Program-made: the position numbers and the translations under genes | Shown here: piece by piece, positions 1 through 48,100 of the stretch | How the letters are laid out: each line of letters begins with the position of its first letter | Numbering within the stretch: position 1 is the stretch's first letter | Notes under the pieces: generated by a model | Told to the model about the DNA's origin: nothing | Seen by the model: only the letters and a program-made list of their open reading frames with translations | Database searches by the model: none | Source of the DNA: Apostichopus japonicus | Taxonomy: Eukaryota; Echinodermata; Holothuroidea; Aspidochirotida; Stichopodidae | Length of the DNA: 64,000 nucleotides | Direction of reading: 5' to 3' | Assembly (NCBI RefSeq): GCF_037975245.1 | Contig: NC_092569.1 | Location: 14,588,501 to 14,652,500, forward strand

Positions 1-773
1 TATATTTAATACACTGCATTGAGTATGGGATACAAACACTGTTCCCATTTCAAACTTAAACAGTAGAAAGGGTCTACATGAAGCATGTTAATGGCTTCTG
101 ATATTCATAAATCATAAATGTTTGATAAATTGGTAAACCTTTTTAACTCCAATAAATATTTTACTATATCATAAGGATGCTAAAGTATACCTGTGATGTA
201 TCAACAAAATTTGTTTGTTACATGAAGAAATTAAAAAAAAAATTAGCGACTAGTGAATGATACAAGATATTAAAACATTATAACGAAATTTGTTCTTTTC
301 GATAAATCTCTTTTATCCAGGTCATAATTCTCTGTTAGTTAACACTCAAGGTGTAACTAGAGGCAAAATGAAGTATCTTTCACTAGAGATTAAAAATGCA
401 AATGGTGGACCAGAAATGTATGTCTAAGTATCTTTATAAATTATGATTGCAGAGGCCAGATAAATTACATATTCCTAAATCTGTGTGTCGAGGTAGAATA
501 CATATGTTGCAATGTGTCAGGCAAGCTTGGAGAAATGTTGTTATTTAGTATTTTTAATCTGTGGAATAAATATGTTGCTTGCATAACAAGCAGCCTCAAA
601 TAATTGTTACAGTATGTCACAAAGTTGAGGCCACAGAAAATAGAAATGGCATATTCCTGAAAAGGTTAAGGAAAATAAGTTAGATGTAATTTCATAAGTT
701 ATAATGGTTTGTGCCTGGCTCAATAAGATTAATGTAAAGTTTTTGAGATTGGCAGGAAAGGTTTAAAGATTTC

Positions 774-897
774 AATAATTAACCATATAAACTCTGTGAG
801 ATCCCACTGTAGGTATATGATGATAATTAACCACATAAACTATGGGATCCCACTGAAGGTATATGATGATAATTAACCACATTAACTCTGAGATCCT
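774..897. repeat. Short tandem duplication, unit about 56 bp
   Basis: The segment with GATGATAATTAACCACAT and GATCCCACTG recurs about twice, with a partial third copy upstream (AATTAACCATATAAACTCTG). Confidence 0.75.
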
Positions 898-1296
898 ATT
901 TCATTTTTCTTTTTTAATCTTGTTTTGAAATAGAGGCTTGTTGTTTCATAATCCCTTTAATTGAAATGTACAAAATTCATTCCAATAGTTAAACAACAAC
1001 AGAAAATGAAACCTAAGAACTAACTTTCCCAGGGGGCACTGTGTGCTCCCTTACATGCCCTCGGTTACATGCCCTAGTTGCTTCACAAGCTGTAAAGTAT
1101 TTTTTGATATGAAACATTGCAAAAAAGATTATTTTTTTTATTGAGTCTTCTTCACTCCACCTTCCTAGAGCCTCTGGAGATGTATTATTAACCTTATTTC
1201 ATCGCTTAGATATATGTAACCATGAAAACTATAAATAGAGTGAGCTTATCACTATGTACTAAGATAGCCAATCAGTAAGTGTGTTATAAAAGAGAG

Positions 1297-1344
1297 GTAA
1301 CCATGGGAATACACATGATAAAATCACTTGGTAACCATGGCAAC
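1297..1344. promoter_or_regulatory. RFX X-box-like motif pair
   Basis: GTAACCATGGCAAC at 1331-1344 fits the RFX consensus GTNRCC-N(0-3)-RGYAAC perfectly. A degenerate sister, GTAACCATGGGAAT, lies 34 bp upstream at 1297-1310. RFX sites drive ciliary genes. This one is far from IFT52 and beyond the 3' end of FAM135, so its target, if any, is unknown. Confidence 0.4.
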
Positions 1345-2273
1345 CACACAAAAACGAAGCAAAGCAGTTTATCATCTACCACTAGATGCAAAGAGTATAG
1401 TTGACTTGATGTTACCAAGAAAAACAATAAATTTAGTCAAATGCTGACTTGAAAAGTAATATGACTTTCAGAGGATCGGGTGATTAATGTTACAACAATC
1501 AGAGGCTCTGACAAAAAACTATTCCTCCACTCCGTGAGAAATAATTAACTTAGTCAGGGATAATGGACAAGGTCAAAGATCACAAAAGGAAATGTTGCAT
1601 CTACAAACAGATAAGCAGGAGAAAATTGGATCTGAATTAGCACTTGTTGGGTGTAAGGCTTTAATATGAAATTCTACTGTAGCTTGAATTCAAAAAGGTT
1701 ATCCATATAGCTGGTTGCATTTCATCAGAACAATAACATTTCCTACACAGTGTGCATTCCACCAGGAACACTCATATTTTCACTATTAACCAACTTCACC
1801 CCATTTTTCATATACAAATTTGTCTCGTGACTGGGTACATCTGCTATGAGCAGAGACTGACCCATGTATTGATATGTCCATGCTGCTGGGAATGGAATAG
1901 GTTCGTATTAGATACTGCCAAATTTAACATGAGAGTACTAACAAACATGTTCTTATCAACTCATTCATTTGCAAAATAACTGACACTTCTTATGAGGCAC
2001 GACAAATGCAATATCCTCCGTTCACAGTTATTGGCTTGTGTCGTCCATATTTCCAATCTAAAACAATGTTTTACTTCAAATTTTATCGAATGCAATAGTT
2101 ATGTTACATGCGACAGTGTTGTGAAACTGATCCACCCCCTCTCCCTTGCCCCATTGGAGAATGCAATGTAATGAACCCTCCCCTCCCCCCATGCCTCTTC
2201 CTTGCCCCATTGCGGAATGCAATGCAATGAATTACAGTACAGTATGCGCCCTATTTTAAAATAAATACAATGA

Positions 2274-2279
2274 TTTAAT
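2274..2279 (-). promoter_or_regulatory. Candidate FAM135 poly(A) signal (ATTAAA)
   Basis: ATTAAA on the minus strand 280 nt beyond the FAM135 stop codon. A canonical AATAAA lies further downstream on the minus strand at 1137-1142, so the actual 3' end is uncertain. Confidence 0.25.
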
Positions 2280-2558
2280 CATAAAATACAGTTCATAAAT
2301 ACTATAACAAGAGGTAAACCAGCTACCACTATGAGAATTTGTACGTGGAGAAAATTAATGAGGGTTAAATATAAGTTTTGGCATGATTTAACAATGGATA
2401 ATTGAGGTGGGTGGGGTGGGGTGGGGTGAGGGATGAGGAAGGGAGTAGATGGGACTGAAAAACTGTAAAAAACAAACCAAATGGAGCCACTCTCAATTTT
2501 CAAAGAAGATACTAGGGACAACAAGAAAAATAAACTCCATCCGACGTAGTTGAAACAT

Positions 2559-38769
<36,211 letters not shown>

Positions 38770-39011
38770 GATGGCTTGGCATAGTTTTAGTATTTTAAGT
38801 AACACCTGTTATTCCGTAAACTCATTTTCCATCAAAATGAAGTAATTCCTTCGCTCTAGATGACTTTGGGATCTCCGTGGTCCTGGAGATGTGTACCCCG
38901 AGATGGACCTATTCTTTCTCAAGTTTAGTGCTCTCTACAGAAAACATTAAAACTTCTTGATTCTTGCTGTGTCTGTTTTATCCAAGGATCTTCTTGAAAT
39001 GTTTGTAAACT
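38770..39011 (-). other. FAM135: FAM135 5' UTR part of exon 1 (predicted)
   Basis: Upstream of the start codon the first coding exon seems to extend to a TTTCCACAG acceptor at about 39012-39020 on the minus strand, preceded by a purine/pyrimidine-mixed tract. There is no direct transcript evidence. Confidence 0.45.
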
Positions 39012-40867
39012 CTGTGGAAAGAAGACAAAACCTTGTTATATATAGGAAAGACAAAGTCCTGAAGAAATAATCTAAGTCAATCTAAAAATATGCAATTTTA
39101 TGGTCCACAGCTTGCATCAGTAAGTGTGTCAGTTTGATCTGAATGGTTGATAAGACTATGTACAGTAAGAGATGATGACAATTGAAATTACTATGCACAG
39201 ATCTTGTATCTACAGTACTAGCACCATTTGTCCGATCAAATTACAGTACATTTAAACAGCTGCTTGTGTTTATTCACAAATTTCTCTTTGAAACTTACCA
39301 AACTGATATGACTAAATAAACACAGTTCCCAAGATGCTTATATTTCATGACTGTAAGGCAGACATCAACAGATGAATGCTAGTATATTTAAATAAATATA
39401 AAATATAAATATTAAAAATAAATAAAAACAATAACACACTTAGTGACACTGTCTGTTTTAATCTTCTGCCTAATTTTGGTCAAGACACATTCAAATTAAA
39501 AAACAGCTTTTCTTTTCGAAACACAACAAAATTTGTCCATGTTAGCTTTATACTGACGAGAACTTAACGAAGGACTTAAAAAGAACAATGTGATCCTTCC
39601 TGTTTGGATAAACCTTTTCAAATTGTAACAAAAGCAATATTTTTAGGCATAGAAACAGTTGCTTTCATGGAATAATTTTGTGTTCAAATTTTGTGCAGCA
39701 GTTTGAAAGCTCTGAACTGTCTAGTAAAATACTACGGATTCCGTGTACAAACACTGCACTAATTTGTATTGTATAGCAAGTTACCCATATTTGCATAGCA
39801 CTTTGTGATGCGATACTTGATACTGGATTTCACCCTGGCTTTCAACCTAGGGAGGTCAGTGACATGACATGTATCAAAACAGAGGACACATCGGCATGGA
39901 GAACCTGGTAAGGGCCCAGGGACAACAATGATGCTTGGGCCACCCTTGGTGCTACTCTTTATTTTTTTAACTATAGTCAGGCTATTATGAACATTATAAG
40001 ACACTACTCTTTATCCCATATTATTCCCAGGCCCCTTTGTATTTTCCAGAGACCCCCACTTGATCACAGGCTCCAGGACTGCTATGCTCCCCACTCTCCA
40101 GACTTCCCCTCTAATCAGGTCTCTAGCCATGTCTGTGACTAAGTCATGCCTGGACTAGGTTATTGTCCTTCATATGAAAGTACTGGGCTATGCCTATATT
40201 AACCTGGATGATATGGCTACCGTATGATGTAGGCTACCGTGAGCATTTCAAAGCTGTGAGAAACCCTGCAGATGGTATATGTTAATGTTGTTAAATAAAA
40301 ATGGTCATACTTGTAAATTTACAGAACAAGTGGATAAAATTTCAATATTATTATGATGCTGAAAGAGCCCCTTTACAATTGTATGTAGCCTAGGCCAAGA
40401 TGTCTACTTGTTTTCACAGTGACTCAAACACTTGCCTATAGGCATAGCCCAGTAGTTTCATATTATGAGGGATGAAAATAGCCACCACAATTAGACTGGT
40501 TTCATTGGCTACATTGGCTAGTGCCATGAAAATGGTACGTTTCTCGATGGTGAAAAGTACCATTTTTATGGCCTAAACTGAGGCAGAAACTACTAGTAAC
40601 TGTATACACCTTACATTTGCTAGTCTCGCCTATGGTCCCGAGCCAAACGTTAGGTTTTATTAATTTTACCTAGGATTAAGCTTAAAAGTTAGGCCGAAAT
40701 GTTATCGCCTAGCCTATTATAAGTATACTATTAGGCCACTGCCTATGCTACAATACAACGTACAACCTGTCAATTGTCATTGTCTCAGTCAGATTAGTTA
40801 GATAAGCCTAGAATAGATATAAATAATAACACATATCATTTGTGGAAAAGGATCTAATGAATCTTAC

Positions 40868-41190
40868 TCGATGCCGGTCTCGTACTCCTGGCCCCAAAAA
40901 TGATTTCCGATGGTTATCACAACGAATCTCGATTGTTGGTTAGGATACAGTATAAATTATTTCAAAAGCCTACAAGATGAAATAGGCTAGGTTGTAAATA
41001 CTAAAATATTATCAGAGATTGTTAAGGGAAAAGAAGAGACATTTCCGATGTAAAAGTGAAACGGAAGGAGATTCTCAGTTTGGAAGGACGCCATTACTTT
41101 CTGGAAGGTAAACCGGTGGAACAGTATGCAATAGAGATCGGAGATGTGATGTTTTTCAATATATTGCAAGGACAATCTAACCAAACCACT
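40868..41190 (-). other. FAM135: Candidate non-coding first exon of FAM135
   Basis: A minus-strand donor (GA-GTAAGA) lies at 40862-40867 below a relatively GC-richer stretch upstream of the FAM135 5' UTR acceptor. This is a plausible leader exon and promoter area. The 5' boundary is unknown and a hAT-like terminus lies just beyond it at 41.2 kb. Confidence 0.3.
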
Positions 41191-41203
41191 GCATAGCTCA
41201 GGG

Positions 41204-41290
41204 TTGTCCAACCTACGGCCCGCGGGCCACAGTCCGGCCCGCCGCAGGGTTTTCATTTTTTCATTTATTTTTCCATTTTCTCACAATGTT
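41204..41290 (+). mobile_element. hAT (Charlie-like) 5' terminus, truncated
   Basis: CAGGGTTGTCCAACCTACGG followed by CCCGCGGGCC and GGCCCGCC is the typical end of hAT-Charlie-type elements. No matching right terminus (GACAACCCTG) was found nearby, so it is broken. Confidence 0.45.
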
Positions 41291-41986
41291 TATATAATAA
41301 TAGGACTGTGAAGACAATACCATGCAAAGAAAATAATAAGTAGTAATTCAAATAAAAGAAAAATAATGGAAATTACGGAGAGAAAATGGTGGAAGGGCTT
41401 GGAAGCCGTAGCTTGTACAAGAAGCCCACCAAGAATAAAGGTAACAAGTATAAAGTATATGGGCATAATAATAAAGCCCCTTACAAAGAAGACCTATACC
41501 CCCCCCCCACCCCTAAAATAAACAAAAAAAAAATCATTTTCGGGTTGCGTCTGGCCCGCCAGAGATGCTTTACGGTGCGAACTTTAAGTGAGCAGATTTA
41601 TTGATAACAATTTGAAGCTATATAATCAATCATTCGAACCTTCTGGGTCCAAAAAAACTGATACAGGTCAGTTTGTGTGACACTCTCAGCGGAGGGGGGG
41701 GGGGGGGCAGCTGGACTTTATTCATCTGTTTTATCAGGAAGGAAAATAAATCAGTGCGCTCCGCGCGCAGTGCTCACATTTTGTTGCCTTGGGCTTCTTT
41801 AGTGATGTGCCCTCCATGTGCCCCTCCCCCACCCCCCAGATTGAGTTGTCTGGAGACGCCACTGTTCCCTTTAAGGGACATTGTTTTTCTTTGCAACGAC
41901 CTCAATCATCCCGGTGCTGTGGCCGTGTGAATTAGGGTGTGAACTGATCGAGCTGCTGCAGAATTTGGATAATGTGGCCGTGTGGA

Positions 41987-42128
41987 TTCCAAACTTGAGT
42001 TAAAATATTGAATTGGAAGCCACCCGACGTGTAAGTTGTAATTCATAAGCCATTGCGCGGCTTCTCCCACATTTGTGGTAGCTTTAGCGTCGTAAAAATA
42101 ACTGCTGATTGTTATTATCATTATTCTT
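41987..42128 (+). mobile_element. SINE family B, 3' fragment
   Basis: Contains AATTGGAAGCCACCCGACGT, AAGTTGTAATTCATAAGCC and CTTCTCCCACATTTGTGG, ending in a TTATTATCATTATT tail. Confidence 0.8.
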
Positions 42129-42536
42129 TCTACTTTGAAAGCGTTTGCTGATGACACCAAGTTTTATGCCAAAAAAATCCTCATAAAGAATTGCTGATTT
42201 ATTCAGAACGAATTAAAGTAAAGTGTTCACCACTTCTCATGCATGACAAAAAGGTTTTTAAATGTTAGCATAAAAGCAAGTTGATGAACGTAAATCCGAG
42301 GTATTCATACAGTCTTGGTGAAGAGAGGCACCAGTAGGACGTTTATGTCGAAAGGTTTCTAGTTCATAAGTTGACTACACTGTGCAGCCATAGACAGTGT
42401 ATAGTGAGGTAATAGTGTTTGGTATTATTAGGAGACATTTTAAATAAGTTAAGGAAAGAAATTGTTGTTAGATTACATAAGCATTTTGTATGGCCACGTG
42501 TTGAGTATTATATTCAAACTTGGAATTTTAACTTTC

Positions 42537-43327
42537 AAATGTGATCGTACTTCGAGATGCATCGTCTGCAGCCACCACATTGTTGAATCCAATTCCATCA
42601 CCACCAGCCACAGCATGCAACTCACACACAAGACTAAGGGTCACATCACTTGCACTACCACCAATGTCATCTGTCTGATCTCTTGTAGAGTTTGCGGTAT
42701 CCAGTATGTTGGCGAAACCAAAACCACCCTCAAGAAGCGATTTTATGGTCACAGATCCACAGTCAAAACAATGAAGACTGAGACCCAGTTGGGGAACATT
42801 TTAATCTTCCCAACCATACCATTAACGACATGTCCTTACAGGGGATTGAATCCTTAGGTAGCCGTCCTGACCTAGTACGAATCAGCAGAGAGAGGCTGTG
42901 GATGCAACGCCATTGCACCATTCAACCTCATGGGCTGAACATTCAGGAAGGACATGACTAACTTTTCTTCTGTCCCCCACTCCTTCTCCCCGTGTTCCCT
43001 CCCCCCCCCCTCCACTCATCTTCTCATAGCTCTCTTCCCCTCCTTTTTTCTCCACACCTTTCTGTCTTTGTCCCTCTCCAGTTTATTCCCTACCCTGTTC
43101 CTTTAATCTTCTCTTTGTCCCTCCACTGTTTATATCCTACCTCTCCTCTTCCCCTGTTGCTTTCTTCTCTCCATCCCTTGTCTACTTATAATCCCCTTTC
43201 ATCTATCTCATTGTGTTCACCGTGCTCATTAACCTGTCTGTATTCTGTGCATGTTTTTGTCCCTTTTGTTACTGTTACTTGTCCTTTAGCCTCTGAGGAA
43301 GATCCTGCGAGGATCGAAACGTCAGGC
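42537..43327 (+). mobile_element. Penelope-like element 3' end: GIY-YIG domain, UTR and hammerhead-like motif
   Basis: The frame reads SRCIVCSHH, then ITCTTTNVICLISCRVCG and IQYVGETKTTLKKRFYGHRS, the GIY-YIG endonuclease domain of Penelope-like elements with its upstream Cys pair. After a frameshift near 42785 it continues LGSRPDLVRISRERLWMQRH and ends NIQEGHD-stop (TAA 42959-42961). A polypyrimidine 3' UTR follows and then a hammerhead-like structure at 43289-43327. The reverse transcriptase part is missing. Dead, 5'-truncated copy. Confidence 0.82.
43289..43327 (+). ncRNA. Hammerhead-ribozyme-like motif at the Penelope-like element terminus
   Basis: CUGAGGA (43293-43299) fits the core CUGANGA. 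Stem II GATCCT/AGGATC closes a GCG loop (301-315 of 43 kb), followed by GAAA (43316-43319) and C-GUC, with GCCT/AGGC forming a 4-bp stem I. One extra A lies between CUGANGA and stem II, and stem III would be minimal. Hammerheads are known in the terminal repeats of Penelope-like elements. Activity of this copy is doubtful. Confidence 0.5.
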
Positions 43328-44649
43328 CAACTTACTTTTACACATTATAAAAAACAACAAAGAAGTTTAGGAAATAGTTCTAAAATGTGTTATTCGGTCA
43401 GGCGAGTAGCCAATGGGGGGGGGGCGAAGGGGCGACCTCCCCCCTCCTGAGCATATTGTTTTGTATGTTTTTATGATATCGCTAGTGATTTCAAAATAGA
43501 GAATGCTTAGATGCAACTTACAAGGCATGGGAAGTGCCATTTCCAGCGATCTGGGAGGCATTTTCGGCCAAAATTTCTTGTACGCTTCGCGCAAATTTTT
43601 GCAGTTTTTCCAAGATTAGGTAGGCTAGATTTGATAGACTCAAGTTTGCAGTAGATTAAATTTGTGTCAGAACATCCTCTCAAATAGGCATGTGAACGAA
43701 TGGAAGGATTTGCCTGGGTCGGTTGTCCTTTCTAAAAGTGATCAATGATCTTTACAATGAATGATTTGGATGGTTGTCTGAAGAATTGCAATAGCTTGTA
43801 ATTGGTTTGAGGTTTCTATGTTTACACTTTTTAAATCTTGATTGGACTTAATGTCCCTCTTGATGCTTTGTTTCAACTAAACTTAGTCTTCGCATATCGC
43901 ACTGTACATTGTAGTAACAACGATTTATTTGCCCTCAAAGTGAGGGCACACTTCCGATGGAACGAAAACGTGGCGCCATGCTGTTTCTCCAGTTGCTGTA
44001 GAGCAAGAGAGCTATTTCTGATCTTCCTTGGTTACAGTCTTTGATATTATGTACGTTCTCAATGGCAACGCAAGAATAGAAGACTTGAACAAGCAAATAA
44101 ATATGAGATTGAAGTTGACCAGTACCATACTGATATGAACTGCTGTTAGACAAAATTTCCCCACCTGTGTGACGGAATTTGAACTACCCCCTCATATTTT
44201 TCTGGTTATCATGGTGGAACAACTTGAGCGTAGCAGTTTAGCCGCCGCGACTAAACTTTAGCAATATCACCCCCCCCCCCCCCCCAAAAAAAACTGTTAT
44301 GATTTGAGTAAAGTTTCTTAAAGGGTTCTAGAATATTACGCAAAAATTTCAAAGAAGATTAAGAAGCTTTACAAAGATTAGCATAGATTATTCTAATTGT
44401 GATTTTGAAGTCCTGCGGTTACACGAACTGTTGCAATAAATGCAACATTTAGATGAAAACACTAATGTCATTTTAAAATCAATACCGCAGTAACCAAGAT
44501 ACGTGACAGACCTTAAAAATCATATGAATCATACTAATGAATGTAAGAGGGTGGTGTGGCCAGCTGCTGATTAGAGTGACCCCCCCCCCCCCCCGGCCCA
44601 TTTCGCCTTACTTAAATTAAGGCACTGTTTCACTCTGCAACCGTTCGCT

Positions 44650-44853
44650 TCAATCGTTGTCTAAATAATCCTCGGAATGCACAATTTGAAGTCTAAAAAT
44701 TCCACTTTTCTTCATGGGAAGGATGCTTCTAGACTCTCTATACAAAGGGATCACACGCCCCTGATATATAAAATCGAGGATCCGTCTGTGCGGATTCACT
44801 AATTTTTCAAGATCCTTGAGAACAGAAGTTACAAGATAACGAAAAACACTCAT
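44650..44853 (-). CDS. Unrecognised 67-codon ORF upstream of IFT52
   Basis: Begins MSVFRYLVTSVLKDLEKL and ends EDYLDND-stop, about 250 bp from the IFT52 5' end in divergent orientation. I do not recognise it. It has a charged, helix-like composition and lacks clear splice sites. It could be chance, an antisense promoter transcript or a small gene. Confidence 0.15.
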   Translation of the reverse strand: MSVFRYLVTSVLKDLEKLVNPHRRILDFIYQGRVIPLYRESRSILPMKKSGIFRLQIVHSEDYLDND

Positions 44854-45165
44854 TGAAATAAAATCTGTTTACCAAATCACAAACCAGAAATTAAAAGGGA
44901 AAATATGAATCTGCTCAATCATATTTGTGATAATTTTGTGTTTCTACAATAAACAGATTAAAATTGCCAGTTATGACACACAGCTGGGCGCTGCTACTTG
45001 AATATAAGATTTTGGAACAGTGAACAAGAATTGGTGTCGCAATTACGGATAGTGTGACCGCAGAGGCTTGCCACGATTGTCCGCTAGCTTCAAACAGATC
45101 TTGAGCACTTTACATTCCTGTCTTCAGTTTTCTGAAGGTACATCGCAAAAGGAAAAACCGACAAC

Positions 45166-45183
45166 ATGGCACCTGTTTCGCAG
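45166..45183 (+). CDS. IFT52: IFT52 coding exon 1 (six codons)
   Basis: Encodes MAPVSQ and ends at CAG|GTAAAA. The ATG is in ACAACATGG context, a good initiation site. In phase with exon 2. Confidence 0.8.
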
Positions 45184-48100
45184 GTAAAATCATTTGTTCA
45201 AGATTAAATTCATGATATCAATTGCTCAAACATGCGTAATGAATTTAGGTTTGCTGAAAATAGCTTGGTGGAATCTCAGTTAGAATCTGCAGATTGGAGA
45301 AGAAATTCGAGAATGTAAACAAGTTACATTGTCGCTATGTGTTCTACGTACATGTTACTAATGAAAAAGCGTCGATGGCAACAATCACCCTAACGAGTAA
45401 CGTTAGGCCTAACTTATATACTAATATGCTGAGCCTAGAAGCCTATACTTAATTTAGACCATTACAAGGAGCATTTTTTAGAATACCTCGCAATTCATAA
45501 TATACACCGGGCTTTTGGAGAACGACAATATAGTGTTTACTATAGCGATTTCCGTCATAATATGTGAGTTTCAAGAGTTTTGGGGTAGGCCTATCTGTAA
45601 TCGAGCTCATTGCGAGTTACATCAAAGCCTTTACTTCGGCAAAGCCTTACTGGTAAGGTGGATAAGGCCTTACCGGTAAGGTGAATAATTTATGTACATA
45701 GTCCTTATGTATGCCTTTTAAGCTACCAGTACCAACTTGTATAAGGAAGCCACTAAATACTAACCTGCGTAGTGAGAATGACCTCACCTGACGTCACAGT
45801 CTTGCATAACTACGTAGATACACATGTTGTACATTTCACGTGTATAGTGCGGGTACGGGCTCGTGTAACTTGTACGTGTCCCTGGGCCAAGTCCCGCTAG
45901 CGATGTCGGTCGCATACGCTGGTATCTCGACGGATATCTCGACTGGGCCGCTGTAGGGGTTAGTATTTAGTGGCTTCCCTTGTATAAGGCCTACTAGCCT
46001 AGCAGTAGTATGATGGTATATGGTAAATTTGTGATAGTAAGGGTAGCCTAGGCTAAAAATATTTAATCAAAGATAGCAGTGACAAACTTGTTCCTGATTT
46101 TGCTTTCTGGTTAAGTTCTATCATTCATCTTCTTGATTTCTTTGATCGTTTCACTAGATTCTGTCAGAAATAGACAGATGTAGCCCTAAATTTTTAGTTG
46201 TCAAGTTTGGTCTGCTTAATGGGTGGAATAATCCATTAAAGTGTCTCAAAATACAAAAACGATTTTTTTCTTGTTTCACTGTGGCAATTTTGGTTACGGT
46301 TTTGTAGATAAATATTGCGATTGAAAAAGTGGTTACAATTCGAATTACGAACATGGCAACTACAGTGGCCATTAGTGCACATACATATATATAACACAGT
46401 ACGCAAATGTAGGGGACACGCAAAGTGTTTGTAAATATCTATTGACTGAGAACTAAGTTTGCTGTAATCCTGAGTTGACTGAAACACCAAAACATGTTCC
46501 AAAACAATAGCGAAGCACAAACACCATGTTTTTGCTTGGAGTTTTTGTTCACTAGATCCTTGTGAATGAGCCTAAACATTGGCCAAAAAAAATCCTCTTC
46601 ATGATGTACTACAGAATAGTACCAACAATTATCCTTTAGACAGTCAGGATGATATGCATAATGGGGCTTTAATAACTCTCTCACTCCTTATGTAGTTAAC
46701 TGGCCAGTATTAGTAAGCTATAGATAGCAGACCTATTTAGATGTTGCTATATAGCTGGCATATTGTGACTGTTAGTTCTCTTAACTTTTGGTGACTGGAG
46801 GTTGTTGAAAAATATCTATAGCTGGGTCTGTTTATTTACTATATAGCTGTTCCCCAAGTTTCTTGCTATGACATGCATAATGTGTGTTTAATATACTGGC
46901 ATAGCTGCATAATGTGTATTTTATATACTGTCATAGCTGCATAATCTGTATTTTATATAACAATGCACTGTTTTGACTTGTCGTAATTCAATTTCTCTGA
47001 GTAGGACATGGACAGTAAAGAACAGAAGACAAGCATCGTTTTTGATGTTTCTAAGAGAGAGATTTGTACGATACAGAATGGGCTGAAAAGCTTACACAAG
47101 AAACTGAGAACCAACTGGAAAGTTACAACGTGAGTTTACCTTACGCTTCTATAATAATGTTGTTTACGATGCTTACTTCCCCTTTCTTTATTCGTTTTTA
47201 TCAACATTGTTTATGAGATAGTAGTTGATGATTTCTTGGACTTTGAAAGAAATATATTGTAAATAAGCAACAAAGGATCGAGACTTGCTGTGATGTCATT
47301 GATGCAGTGTATTTTCTCTCACAATCTGTTGGAAGTATTTTAAATAAAATTTACCAACTTAAATGTGAATACTTGCATCTTTTTGGAGAAAATACTTTTT
47401 TTATAATAATTAAAATTTCATATTTAAACCTATTGATTTCAAGCATTCCAAAGACATTTGATAGCAATTGTGTATATCTGATATGATTACTTGCATCTTT
47501 TTGGAGAAGTGTATATCACAAATAACATTTTTCGGCACAAACTATTGTAATTTATTAGTATTTGAAAACTACCAATGGTCATAATCACGTAACTTTTCAA
47601 GCGTGCTCACAAACCTTCAACCTTTTTGATACAGTCACAAAGAGGAAATCACATCAGAGAAGCTATCAAGTGCAAGAGTGTTCGTCATCGCTGGACCGAG
47701 AGAAAAATTCACCTCACCAGAGGTACGTATTGAGATGTTTCCTTGCAAAGAATTGATTGCTCAGCCTGGGGTCTGTGTTAGATTTGAGCAGGCCTGGAAA
47801 TCCGTTGATGTGACAGAGACAATTGCCTTAAATTACAAGCAAATTAAAATCATATATAAGGAGTGAATATTCCATTTTCACAGGGACATTTGTGAAACTT
47901 TGTCAAAAACAAAGAAAAAAAGGAGCTGAGATCATAATCAATGTTTCTTGCAGTGGGTTTCCAGAATACACTAAATATATTTTATTTCAACAAATTTTAA
48001 CTTTGTGGTGATAAGTGATTACTTACTTATTGGTTTTAATGTATAGGAATTAAACCAAAAACATTTAATGTGTGGGATGCAATGTTTGCTGTGAATTGTA

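Larger units (their letters stand above)
1..2558. other. 3' flank of FAM135, no gene seen
   Basis: AT-rich sequence with only short open frames and no codon-like conservation I recognise. It contains a 56-bp tandem duplication near 0.8 kb, an X-box-like pair near 1.3 kb and a duplicated C-rich segment at about 2130-2235 (two copies of a CTTGCCCCATTG-containing unit). Part is probably the FAM135 3' UTR. Confidence 0.6.
39012..45100. other. Intergenic region between the divergent FAM135 and IFT52 genes
   Basis: Contains the putative FAM135 leader exon, mobile-element fragments (41.2, 42.0, 42.5-43.3 kb), C/G homopolymer runs (about 41694, 44270, 44581) and no convincing additional gene. The two promoters must lie within this stretch. 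Confidence 0.6.

Noticed and set aside
41690-41870. Another possible hAT-like element (G14 run, then GAGACGCCACTG end)
   Set aside because: Only a right-end-like terminus was seen; no matching left terminus or 8-bp duplication was found.
42990-43450. 152-codon ORF rich in Pro/Ser/Leu
   Set aside because: Polypyrimidine low-complexity sequence in the Penelope-like element 3' UTR; no homology and no codon structure.
43394-43625. Possible hAT-like left end (CAGGCGAGTAGCCAATGGGGG)
   Set aside because: No inverted right end or flanking duplication could be found within 1 kb.
47678-47866. 62-codon plus-strand ORF overlapping IFT52 exon 3
   Set aside because: It is the correct IFT52 frame running past the GTACGT donor into the intron; residues after TSPE have no homology.
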